Assembly: GCF_002197845.1 (NCBI RefSeq)
Contig: NZ_NIDE01000002.1
Location: 1-64,000, forward strand
Source: Fimbriiglobus ruber
Lineage (GTDB): Bacteria > Planctomycetota > Planctomycetia > Gemmatales > Gemmataceae
Length of the DNA stretch: 64,000 bases
Reading direction: 5' to 3'
The position numbers and the translations under genes were made by a program. The notes below the pieces were generated by a model that was not told the DNA's origin, made no database searches, and saw only the letters and a program-made list of their open reading frames with translations. Of this stretch, positions 8,601-15,386 are shown in pieces. Numbering within the stretch: the first letter of the stretch is position 1; each line of letters begins with the position of its first letter.

Positions 8601-11302
8601 GCCGTTTCCATCTTCGGGCGGAACTCGGACGACAGTCGCTGTTCTTCGAGCTTGGCCAGTTCGACCGGGGCCGACGTCTGCTGCCCGTGAGCCGTGAGCA
8701 TCTGGACGACCTCGGTCCGGTCGGCCGGGTCGGTCGACGTGCCGGTCTGTTCGGCGAACCGCCGCCACCCCTGGGTGCCGAGTAACAGATCCAGGGCGAC
8801 GCCTGCCTTCGGGTGGTCGGTCAGCAGGAAGTCGGCGTGTTCGAGGTCGGCCGGCTTGGCCACGTCGCCAGCGAGGAGGAAGTGCGTCGGCATGAGCCGG
8901 TCGGTCTTGTTGTCCGCCATCGCGACGACGCTCCGGTTCACCACCCCGACGAGCAGCACCGCGGGTGTGGGAGCCTGACGCTCGTTCGTGGCCGAGAGTT
9001 CCAACCGGACCTTCCCGCCCGGCAGGTAGCGCATTTTGTCCGGGGTCACGCCGAGCGTGAGTTGTTCGCCCGGGACGCGGTAAACGAGCCGCTCGGCCCG
9101 CGGGGCCAGGATCGGCCGGGTGGCGTCTTCGCCCGGTATTTCCTCGAACACAGTCACGCGGGTGACGCCGCCGGCCGTGTCGTCGCCCTGGAGCGCGACA
9201 TCGACCGGCTTACTTCCTTCGACTTTGAGCTTCCGCTGGGCGATGAGTCGGCCGCGGGCGTAAGCCCCGACGTGGAGCGTCTTCGGCCCTCGGGCCGTCT
9301 GGAGCCGGACACGGATCGGGTCGCCGCGACCGGTCACGGCGTCCAGGGCCGTCAGGGCGATGCCGTCCGCCTTCACGGCAGGCAGCGCGTAGCCGTCCTT
9401 CGTCGGCGGGCTAATGCCGGCGGGGGAGGTGAGCTTGAGGAAGTAGGTCGTGCCGGCCCGCGGCGTCAGGGTGAAGACGCCCTGGCCGCGGTTCACGCCC
9501 GCTTGCTCGGCGTCCGTGAGAGTCGCGACTTCGGCGACCGTGTTGGTACCGTCCGTGATCGTGCCCCGCAGGTCGGCCGGCTTGCCGAGCGGCGTGCGAA
9601 CCTGGAAGTAGACGCGGCCCGGCACCCCTGCGATCATCTCGCCGCCCTCGGGGAAGAACGCGACGGAGAGCGTTTTCGTCACCAGCGGGATCGGGCGAAC
9701 GATTGCCTCGGCGTCCGACCCGTCTTGAATGTTGACGCTGAACGTCGCGGTAGGCACCGTGCCGTGCGGGGCGGCGTCGAACAGGTCGGCCGGGAGCTTG
9801 AAGCGCAGGTTCAAGACCGCCTTGGTCCCGGTCGCGTCGGAGGCGATCGTGAATCGCGCGCCCGTCTGGGCGTAAAACTGGCGGCCGTCGACGTTGGCGA
9901 CCACGTTCGCTCGGGCGTCCTTCATCGGGCCGCCGGCCGTCCGCGAAACCTCGACGCGGGCCTGGACGACATCGCCCGGGCCGTAAGACTGGCCGTCGAA
10001 TTCGAGCTTCTTTTCGAACGTGTCCGGCACGTATCGGTTGACGATGAACTTGCGGGTTTCGAGAACGACTTCCCCGCCGTTGGGTTCGACCTCGGTCACG
10101 TCGAGCTTGTATTCGCCGCCCGGCGCGTCCGCTGGCAAAACGTGCTCGCCGACGCCGATGCCGCGGACCGGCTTGCGGTCCGGCCCGAGGACGGGCTTGC
10201 GATCGCTCAGCAACCGGCAGTTGCTCTCGCCGAGGGGGACGACCGCGTTGCCTGGATCGCGAAGGCGGAACCGGAGGTGCAGGTCGTAGTCCGGCGGCCG
10301 GAGGCTCGACCGGTCGAGCGTGAGCGACCGAAAGCGGACCGTTTCGCCCGGTTGATAGAGTGGTTTGTCGGTTGCGAGGTGGGTGACGTAGACCGGCCGG
10401 GCGAGGGGGATTCGCTCGGTCAACAAGCTCGGGCCGTCGTCCGCCGAGGTACTGACTTCGAGGTACAGGTCGGAGCCTGGCTTCACCTTGTCCCAGAACG
10501 ACGCCGGCAATTCGAGGGACGCCGCCCCGACGGGCTGATTATGCTCCTGCCGCAGTAGCGTGATGTCCTTGTCGTCCTTGACGACGACTTCCATCCGCTT
10601 CGGTCGGGCGACGGCTCCGTGTCGGAGGGTTTCGATCTGCCACTTGTTGGGCGCCCCGGGCTCGATCCGGGTCGGCCCGGTCAGGCGCACGTGGAACGCC
10701 CGTTCCGCCGGGACGGCTGCGACCGCGGCTCGGAGCGCGGCCTGGTATTCCCGCGACACCTTCTCTTCAGTGGCGACGGCTGCGTCCAGTTCTCGCCGCG
10801 GCCCCTGCTGGGCCGCTGCTTGTTCCGCCTGTGTCTTCGCCAGGTTCTGCCGACTCACTTCGACGGTACGCTGGCTCTTGTCGAACCTGTAAGAGACGAC
10901 TGCCCATTCCACGAGTTGGACACCGACCAGCAGGCTCAGAACGAGCAGCGGTGTCGCGACGATCCAGAGAATGCGCATTCGTCGGCTCCTGGTCGGCATG
11001 CGCTTATCGCTCGCGAGTTCGGACGGTACGGTCACCGTGTTCCGGGTCGCCGTGCTTTCCGCGGGTGGTGGTGCCGGATTGTTCATGGGTTGATCCGCCG
11101 GCAGTGACCGCTCGGGCAGACCGGCGATGGTGCCGATCAGATCGGCGTGGAAACTCATGTACCGGACGTAATGCCGTTCGGCTTCGGGCTGAGTCAGGAC
11201 GAGTTCTTCCAGCCGGGCGAGCTGGTCGGCTGTGATCGTCTCTTCGCACAGTGCGTCCAGCAGCGGCTGCAATTCGGCGGCGACGTTGGGTTCGGGGGTC
11301 AC
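5642..11302 (-). CDS. Membrane-anchored alpha-2-macroglobulin with anti-sigma-like N-terminus
   Basis: A predicted 1886-residue protein. Residues 1-65 form a helical FecR/anti-sigma-like head (LLDALCEETITADQLARLEE then HYVRYMSFHADL), followed by a Pro-rich linker and a transmembrane helix at about 109-135. A macroglobulin MG2-type domain follows (LATDKPLYQPGETVRFRSLT). Two further hydrophobic helices at about 954-976 and 995-1017 flank a 20-residue charged loop. A Gln/Pro low-complexity segment lies near 1045-1100. The complement-type half carries the thioester site PHGCFEQTS with Cys1383 and Gln1386 in C-x-E-Q spacing. Family members trap or inhibit proteases in the periplasm. The start is GTG at 11302, which overlaps the sigma-factor stop (GTGA). 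A longer frame to 11695 only overlaps the sigma gene. Confidence 0.88.
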   Translation of the reverse strand: MTPEPNVAAELQPLLDALCEETITADQLARLEELVLTQPEAERHYVRYMSFHADLIGTIAGLPERSLPADQPMNNPAPPPAESTATRNTVTVPSELASDKRMPTRSRRMRILWIVATPLLVLSLLVGVQLVEWAVVSYRFDKSQRTVEVSRQNLAKTQAEQAAAQQGPRRELDAAVATEEKVSREYQAALRAAVAAVPAERAFHVRLTGPTRIEPGAPNKWQIETLRHGAVARPKRMEVVVKDDKDITLLRQEHNQPVGAASLELPASFWDKVKPGSDLYLEVSTSADDGPSLLTERIPLARPVYVTHLATDKPLYQPGETVRFRSLTLDRSSLRPPDYDLHLRFRLRDPGNAVVPLGESNCRLLSDRKPVLGPDRKPVRGIGVGEHVLPADAPGGEYKLDVTEVEPNGGEVVLETRKFIVNRYVPDTFEKKLEFDGQSYGPGDVVQARVEVSRTAGGPMKDARANVVANVDGRQFYAQTGARFTIASDATGTKAVLNLRFKLPADLFDAAPHGTVPTATFSVNIQDGSDAEAIVRPIPLVTKTLSVAFFPEGGEMIAGVPGRVYFQVRTPLGKPADLRGTITDGTNTVAEVATLTDAEQAGVNRGQGVFTLTPRAGTTYFLKLTSPAGISPPTKDGYALPAVKADGIALTALDAVTGRGDPIRVRLQTARGPKTLHVGAYARGRLIAQRKLKVEGSKPVDVALQGDDTAGGVTRVTVFEEIPGEDATRPILAPRAERLVYRVPGEQLTLGVTPDKMRYLPGGKVRLELSATNERQAPTPAVLLVGVVNRSVVAMADNKTDRLMPTHFLLAGDVAKPADLEHADFLLTDHPKAGVALDLLLGTQGWRRFAEQTGTSTDPADRTEVVQMLTAHGQQTSAPVELAKLEEQRLSSEFRPKMETAALQADDADRRLSASKETSNAAVAAAQVAIDVAERAQTAVATELRGYKSWFEKMPFVLTFVGLAMVFVSWLFFSAKDYLTATDSEDKARHAANLKTGCTWAGLGVLALLVVLTAMSTVFFASHEAPSMAFEAVGSAIRPGAAMDPAAPPTRDEAAAHLPAPRPGVLNPTQVLQGPRVLAGQQGDPQVQGGQQPQALAGQQPSPVENAQAPRKPAAASPLPDRSREQSQIAAALRKHQPAGVGTLVPPSVLREYAHQRDPALGSVRSDFTETVYWHPVLVLPASGKAAVEFQLSDDIARYQVLVAGHTTDGRIGATTAVIEARKPFSVDPKLPLEMSHTDIVEMPVRITNDSDDPQALTIALTPTGLRSEGSLTASTTLAANGKTRQTFSLKANKLQGDASVLVRATNASGDTDAILRTTRIVPDGFPGVGSISDTIESRARGTITLPKDVVPGSLAVKLEVYTSTMSDLLNGLEGMLREPHGCFEQTSTANYPNTMILDYLNQTNQSNPQVARRAKQLLDQGYARLTNYECPDTPLRRKQGFEWFGSADMAHEALTAYGLLQFKDMARVHPVDPELIRRTQAFLLSRRDGAGGFRRNARALDGFGGAPKHTTDAYIVWALVESDPEDAERLDLKTEIAALKTAALDENSVAGKDAYFVALTANVLLLRGDRETAHRLLDRLRTKHFKDGEVTGAVTSITRSGGRALAIETTALALLGWLRANDPTYAPTIKSATKWLSQQRGGYGGYGSTQSTILALKALSLHAKKSAHPAESGVFVVLVGGRSVGVKKFDEKDGETITLDIPNPEAAFQPGERTEVEITTDARQPYPFALSYSYTTLTPLSAEQCAVRIGTKLARADAREGDTVPLSVTLENSQRQGQGMAVAVVGLPAGLKVPTDMKQLTDLREKQQISYFEIRGRELILYWRELAPEQKIALTVDLVCDVPGRFRGPASRAYLYYNADHKHWVEPLSIKIEPMAGREGPLVGW

Positions 11303-11889
11303 GGGCAGCCCTCCCGGGCGAGCAGAGTTTGGGCGCATTCGAACAGCGACTGGCGGAGCTTCGCGAGTGCCTTGTAAACGGCGTCCACCGACCGCCCGAC
11401 CTGTTCCGACGTGGACTGGGTCGTGGCCCCCTCGGCGAATCGGTGGGTCAGGAGTTCGCGGGATTGCGGGGTGAGCTTCTCGACGCAGGCGTTGAGGGCT
11501 TCGCGGCGGGCTTCCAGTTGCGCGGCCAGCGTCGGTTCGGCGGCCGCCGCGGCCACCTTGTCGAGGAAGAGTTGACTCAGCCGGGCCTGCGACCGCCGGG
11601 TTTTCTTGTGGAAATCGAGAACTTTGTGGTACGCGACCTTCCGGGCCCACGCGAGGAAGTCGGTCGGCGGGCAGGCGACGTCGAACTTGTCCCACAGGAC
11701 CAGGCTGGTTTCCTGGAGCACGTCGTCCGCGTCGGCCCGGCGTGGGAGGAGCGTGTAGATGTACGCGTACAATGGGCGTTCGTTTCGCAGGAAGAGCGGC
11801 AGGAAGAGGACGCTCTTGTCCGGCGGGCGGGCGGCGGGGGCGGTGGGCGAGGCCGCCGGGTCAGCCCCGATGTCGGTATCCACGGGCAT
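11299..11889 (-). CDS. ECF RNA polymerase sigma factor (Rhodopirellula-type)
   Basis: A 196-residue ECF sigma-70 family factor. Region 2 spans about residues 35-95: FLRNERPLYAYIYTLLPRRA, then DADDVLQETSLVLWDKFD (the -10 recognition helix region) and FLAWARKVAYHKVLDFHKK. Region 4 near the C-terminus has the helix-turn-helix QVGRSVDAVYKALAKLRQSL. The sequence pattern fits the planctomycete/verrucomicrobial subgroup of ECF factors. The first 30 residues are a Pro/Ala-rich tail. Either ATG 11889 or TTG 11898 could be the start; neither has a strong Shine-Dalgarno. Its stop overlaps the GTG of the membrane A2M gene by 4 nt, which implies translational coupling and makes the A2M head domain its likely regulator (inference). 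Confidence 0.92.
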   Translation of the reverse strand: MPVDTDIGADPAASPTAPAARPPDKSVLFLPLFLRNERPLYAYIYTLLPRRADADDVLQETSLVLWDKFDVACPPTDFLAWARKVAYHKVLDFHKKTRRSQARLSQLFLDKVAAAAAEPTLAAQLEARREALNACVEKLTPQSRELLTHRFAEGATTQSTSEQVGRSVDAVYKALAKLRQSLFECAQTLLAREGCP

Positions 11890-12037
11890 GGATCGCAACG
11901 CCTGGAAAGAAGAGGGCGACCTTCGGCCGGCTCCGGCTCCGGCCCGGTCCGGGTCGATTACCTACTTAGTTGACGCCGGCCGACGAATTGGAAGGGGAAA
12001 AGGACAAATCTTGGGAAAGAACTCTCGCCCGACGGCA

Positions 12038-12095
12038 GGCACGCGATCTGCGTGCCGTCACTTCCCACAGCAACCCCGGCACGCAATAGCGTGCC
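12038..12095. repeat. Twin hairpins sharing the same 7-bp stem
   Basis: Two hairpins with identical stems lie 22 nt apart: GGCACGC (12038-12044), loop GATCT, GCGTGCC (12050-12056); and GGCACGC (12078-12084), loop AATA, GCGTGCC (12089-12095). They sit in the 259-nt gap between the Sel1-like gene (which ends at 12149) and the sigma-factor start (11889). They could be transcription terminators or processing sites for the upstream gene, or leader structures for the sigma gene. No long T-tract follows on either strand. Confidence 0.7.
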
Positions 12096-12148
12096 CGACA
12101 CCCGACCTGTCACCCGTCCGTTCGATGAACTACTTACCGCAAAAAAGC

Positions 12149-12691
12149 CTATCCTCCAGTCGGGTTCGAACAGGTGCCGGGTTCGGCGCGCCACCACTCT
12201 GGGGGTGGGGACTGGTCGCCCTCAATCAGAAATTTCTCCATGGCATCAAGGTACGGTTGCCCCGGCCCACTGCCGTGCATGAGCCACCCGAACGCGGTGA
12301 ACCCCTGGGCGTAGGCCCGGGCATACAGTTCAGCCGCCTTGGCTTTTCGCTCCTCCCATGTACCGCCCCCGTACCCGCCGACGTATAACGTGGCGAGGTT
12401 GAACGATGCCGGTCCGATACCAGCCGCGGACGCCGCCTGCAAATACCACCCGGCTTGTTCCCGGTCGGCCGCCGCCGTGGCTGCGTCGGTAGCCGAACCG
12501 GCGGCCGCGTCGAGTTGTTCCAGGCTCTCGAATCGATGCAGGCCGCACTGCATCAAAGAGCCAACGTGGCCTTGCGCCTCGGCGTCCCCGATCTCGGCTA
12601 GTGGTAGCCACAATCGGTACACCTCGGCGAACCGATTGGCCTCCATCGCCGCGACGGCAGCTGCCCGCCGGTCTTCCGAAGCGTTTTCCAC
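12149..12691 (-). CDS. Sel1/TPR-like repeat protein
   Basis: A 180-residue soluble helical protein. Its middle shows Sel1-like repeat character: AAMEANRFAEVYRLWLPLAE then GDAEAQGHVGSLM (residues about 15-47), and AGWYLQAASAAGIGPASFNL then ATLYVGG with KAAELYARAYAQGFTAFGWL (about 80-135). Such repeats form solenoids for protein-protein contacts. No signal peptide is visible. The GTG at 12691, preceded by GGGGGT about 4 nt upstream, is preferred to the TTG at 12709, which lacks a ribosome site. It ends a run of four same-strand small genes downstream of holA, with short gaps, so co-transcription is plausible. The C-terminus (WWRAEPGTCSNPTGG) has no recognised motif. Confidence 0.65.
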   Translation of the reverse strand: MENASEDRRAAAVAAMEANRFAEVYRLWLPLAEIGDAEAQGHVGSLMQCGLHRFESLEQLDAAAGSATDAATAAADREQAGWYLQAASAAGIGPASFNLATLYVGGYGGGTWEERKAKAAELYARAYAQGFTAFGWLMHGSGPGQPYLDAMEKFLIEGDQSPPPEWWRAEPGTCSNPTGG

Positions 12692-12718
12692 TCTACCCCC
12701 GTTGATCAAAGGAATCGT

Positions 12719-13075
12719 TTACCCGTGGTCCGAGTCAAGCGGGGTCTCAGGTTCGTCGCCTGTGTGCGACATGTGGGCTAGCACCTCCCAGTCCGGCGGC
12801 AACCATCCTAGTTGCCGGGCTTCCGCGAGCGAAACGAACCCCAATTCGGACAGACGCTCGAACGCCCGCCGCCAGCTGTCCGGATTGCGGCGGAACTTGG
12901 CGATCATGATAAACCCCGACCCCAGCATCATGCTCCCGGGCGGCGGCTCGGGCCCTTCGGTTGGGAAGAAGAACCAACAGATGTCGTCTCTACTCAGGCA
13001 AAACGTGGTGAACCACGGCTGCCCCTCGAACAGCTTCACGAATACCAGCGTTTCGCCAACAGCAGGCTTTTCCAT
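12719..13075 (-). CDS. Hypothetical protein, 118 residues
   Basis: I do not recognise this protein. It is about 118 residues, starts MEKPAVGETLVFVKLFEGQP and includes a hydrophobic aromatic stretch (WFTTFCLSRDDICWFFFPTE) and a C-terminal helix region (WRRAFERLSELGFVSLAEAR, then QLGWLPPDWEVL). There is no signal peptide and no transmembrane helix long enough to span a membrane. The ATG at 13075 has GGAGG about 8 nt upstream; the in-frame extension to 13168 would run into the preceding gene and looks non-coding. Together with its neighbours it forms a cluster of small soluble proteins whose sizes resemble immunity or accessory proteins, but nothing in the sequence proves this. Confidence 0.6.
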   Translation of the reverse strand: MEKPAVGETLVFVKLFEGQPWFTTFCLSRDDICWFFFPTEGPEPPPGSMMLGSGFIMIAKFRRNPDSWRRAFERLSELGFVSLAEARQLGWLPPDWEVLAHMSHTGDEPETPLDSDHG

Positions 13076-13146
13076 CCGCGTGCCTCCGGCGAACAAAGCC
13101 CTAGCACGGGCGGTGTGGAGAAAAAGGTTCCTGCTGTCGCCGCACG

Positions 13147-13584
13147 TCAGGCGCGCAAACTCCGCCACGCCAACAGGACACCAATTGTGCCCAACACAAG
13201 TAAAACCGCAACCACGTAATGACAGACAACCTGTCGCCAGTCCATCGAGAGCCGGAGAGCCCGGTATTGCTCCGCGTCCCCGTCCGGGTCGTCACACGAC
13301 TGACGGGGCAACACCAGGAATGTACCCAGGGGTTTGACCGGGAGGTACACCAGTGTTAGCCAGTAGACGCTCTGGTATACCTCGGGACGATAGCCCGCGG
13401 TCTCCGCGCGGCGAGCGACCGCGCCACTGAGCCGGCATCGCCACTTTCGGCCGTAGAGTTGGCAGTCCGACACGTCGTAGACCACGATCTCTTCCGTACC
13501 CACGCCTGCGATCAGGCGAAGAATCTTTTCTTCGTCTGCGACTTCGCTCCTGTGCGAATCCGTGATAACGGCTCGCTCGTCCAT
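13147..13584 (-). CDS. Hypothetical protein with C-terminal membrane anchor
   Basis: A 145-residue protein that I do not recognise. It begins MDERAVITDSHRSEVADEEK. A middle segment (GTEEIVVYDVSDCQLYGRKW) is followed by VYWLTLVYLPVKPLGTFLVL, which reads as a partly buried beta/hydrophobic region. The C-terminus VVCHYVVAVLLVLGTIGVLL then AWRSLRA is a clear transmembrane helix with a positively charged tail, suggesting a tail-anchored inner-membrane protein. The ATG at 13584 is supported by an excellent AGGAGG Shine-Dalgarno 9 nt upstream; the extension to 13782 is out of keeping in composition. The next gene upstream ends 89 nt away on the same strand. Confidence 0.65.
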   Translation of the reverse strand: MDERAVITDSHRSEVADEEKILRLIAGVGTEEIVVYDVSDCQLYGRKWRCRLSGAVARRAETAGYRPEVYQSVYWLTLVYLPVKPLGTFLVLPRQSCDDPDGDAEQYRALRLSMDWRQVVCHYVVAVLLVLGTIGVLLAWRSLRA

Positions 13585-13673
13585 GCGAAATCCTCCTGAT
13601 TGAGCGGATACTTCGAGATGCTTACCGGCTATAGGAACTTGCGAGCCAGGAGGCGCCCCACCGGCCAAGCTGC

Positions 13674-14318
13674 CTACCAGAACTTCCACCACGGACGCGC
13701 GGCCGGTCGGGGCGCTGAGGGCAGCGCATCCTCGCGAGGGACCGGATCGTCCTTCGACTCGACGCCTTGCACCCCGCCACATAGCGGGCAGAAACTCGTG
13801 AACATGCTCATCCGGGCGCCCGCGGGCGCGTTTGGGAAGACCACCCGGATGAGGTCCGTCGGGGCGTCAAATAGCTCCGAGAACCCGCACTGCCGGCACG
13901 GGTGGATGACCCAGGTTCCGCGTTCTCGAAGGTACTTGTCGGTGACCATGACGGGATACTCGGCCTCGTCCGCGGCCACGAACTTGATCTCATTCCCCTG
14001 GCGGACATTGCGGAGGTTGTGCGGCTGGTTCAGGACACGACCCCGGAATACCCCGCCGTCCATTCCCGTCACCGTGACCCAGACCGCCTCGGCCGGGTTG
14101 CGCGAGAGCCGCGGGCCGCCGTCGTGTACGAGCACCTGGAGGTCGTCCGGGTGGTCCGCGAGGAACCTGCCCTTGAGCTTTGGGTGTTCCCGCCATTCTT
14201 TGCCCACTGCGAACCCTCCCTCGGCGAAAGAATCAAATGCGAACTTGGATTGGATACGGCGAAGAGTGTCGCCTGTGACCTGTAAGGAGATGTATCTCGC
14301 CCAAACCCGTTCACCCAC
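13674..14318 (-). CDS. DUF2314-like protein with two CxxC zinc-ribbon motifs
   Basis: A 214-residue soluble protein. Residues 75-115 (AEAVWVTVTGMDGGVFRGRV then LNQPHNLRNVRQGNEIKFVA) resemble the DUF2314 pattern W-V-x-V-T...G-x-L-x-N-x-P...G-D/E-x-V/I-x-F. This is followed by CRQCGF near residue 142 and CPLCGG near residue 178, a pair of CxxC knuckles that could hold one zinc ion. The C-terminus is Pro/Arg-rich and ends WWKFW. The GTG start at 14318 overlaps the holA stop by 8 nt, so it is likely translated by coupling to holA; the ribosome site is weak. Function is unknown, and the DUF2314 match is from memory of the motif and not a search. Confidence 0.6.
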   Translation of the reverse strand: MGERVWARYISLQVTGDTLRRIQSKFAFDSFAEGGFAVGKEWREHPKLKGRFLADHPDDLQVLVHDGGPRLSRNPAEAVWVTVTGMDGGVFRGRVLNQPHNLRNVRQGNEIKFVAADEAEYPVMVTDKYLRERGTWVIHPCRQCGFSELFDAPTDLIRVVFPNAPAGARMSMFTSFCPLCGGVQGVESKDDPVPREDALPSAPRPAARPWWKFW

Positions 14319-15339
14319 CCCGCGCCGGCTCGGCCTCCCTCGGGCGGGCCAACCGCACGATGAGTCGCTCCAGCTGCAGCCGGGGCGGGAGCGGGTTACC
14401 GCCCTTTAAACCGAGGTTGATCTCGACCAGCCACTCGGGGATCTGCTCCAGCCGGCGGCGGCCGAGGTGGCGGATCTGCCGCTCGCAGCTCTGCCGCGCC
14501 TGGGGCCACGTCGGGACTTTGGCCGCGTCCATCGCCGGGCCGAGGGATTCGCCCCGCCCAAGAAGTCGGCCGATCGTCGCCAGCTTGCGCAACTGGGCGG
14601 TCAGCGGGCCGAGGACCGCGAGTGGGTCTTCGCCCTCCTCGAACAGGTCGCTGAGGACGCCCAGCGCCTCGGCCGGCTTGCCCTCGCCGATCGCGTCCAC
14701 GATGCGGAACACGTTCGCCGCCCGGCTGCGGCCGACGAACGTATCCACGTCCGCGGCCTCGATCTGCGGCTTCGGCCCGACCGCCACCGCGAGCTTTTCT
14801 AGCTCCTGGTCGAGCAGACCCATCTGCGGGCCGACGAGGTCGACCAGCAGCGCGGCGGCGTCGCCCGCGAGGCGCTTGCCGTGGCCGACCTGGGCCCAAC
14901 TGGCGCACCAGTCGGCGATCTTGTACGTCGGCGGCGCCTTGCACGCGATCTTGGCGCCGTCCGGCAGCGCCTTGGCCAGCTTGGTCGTCTCCGGGAACGT
15001 CTTCACGTCCAGAACGAGTACGCCGATCTTGCTCGGCGCCTGGGCGTACTTCTCCAGTTGCGGGCGGTGTTCGGTGACGAACGTGTCCGCCTGATCGACG
15101 ATCACGACGCGGGCCGGACTGAGGAACGGGAGTGTGTCGAGGTCGTTGCGGATGGTGGAGAAGTCGACCTTGTCGCCGGCGTAGTTCGCCACCGCGAAAT
15201 CCGGGTCGGCGTCCTTCAGCACCAGCGCGATGACCGCGTCGCGGCAGCGGCGCTTGAGGAAGTCCTCGTCGCCGGCCAGGACGTACACCGGCTGGCGCTT
15301 CGCCCTGGCGGACTTGTCGAGGAATGCGAGTGCGTCCAT
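14311..15339 (-). CDS. holA: DNA polymerase III subunit delta
   Basis: A 342-residue protein, the normal length for delta, which opens and loads the sliding clamp as part of the clamp-loader complex. The N-terminal module contains PVYVLAGDEDFLKRRCRDAV, the typical opening of HolA, followed by VVIVDQADTFV. The middle has LLVDLVGPQMGLLDQELEKL then AVAVG and DVDTFVGRSRAANVFRIVDA, the AAA+-like and lid regions of the family. The C-terminal collar domain includes LGPLTAQLRKLATIGRLLGR and RQIRHLGRRRLEQIPEWLVE. Delta lacks a functional Walker A, as here. The ATG at 15339 is chosen; the frame runs on to 15606 but without recognisable sequence. A same-strand DUF2314-like gene overlaps its stop codon. 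Confidence 0.93.
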   Translation of the reverse strand: MDALAFLDKSARAKRQPVYVLAGDEDFLKRRCRDAVIALVLKDADPDFAVANYAGDKVDFSTIRNDLDTLPFLSPARVVIVDQADTFVTEHRPQLEKYAQAPSKIGVLVLDVKTFPETTKLAKALPDGAKIACKAPPTYKIADWCASWAQVGHGKRLAGDAAALLVDLVGPQMGLLDQELEKLAVAVGPKPQIEAADVDTFVGRSRAANVFRIVDAIGEGKPAEALGVLSDLFEEGEDPLAVLGPLTAQLRKLATIGRLLGRGESLGPAMDAAKVPTWPQARQSCERQIRHLGRRRLEQIPEWLVEINLGLKGGNPLPPRLQLERLIVRLARPREAEPARGG

Positions 15340-15386
15340 GCCGGCCTTCTCGTTGTCGCGTCGGTCAGTATTTCCCGACGGACATC

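Noticed and set aside
11303-11695. N-terminal extension of the A2M frame
   Set aside because: It lies wholly within the ECF sigma gene in another frame, reads as Arg/Pro-rich noise, and the GTG at 11302 overlaps the sigma stop neatly.
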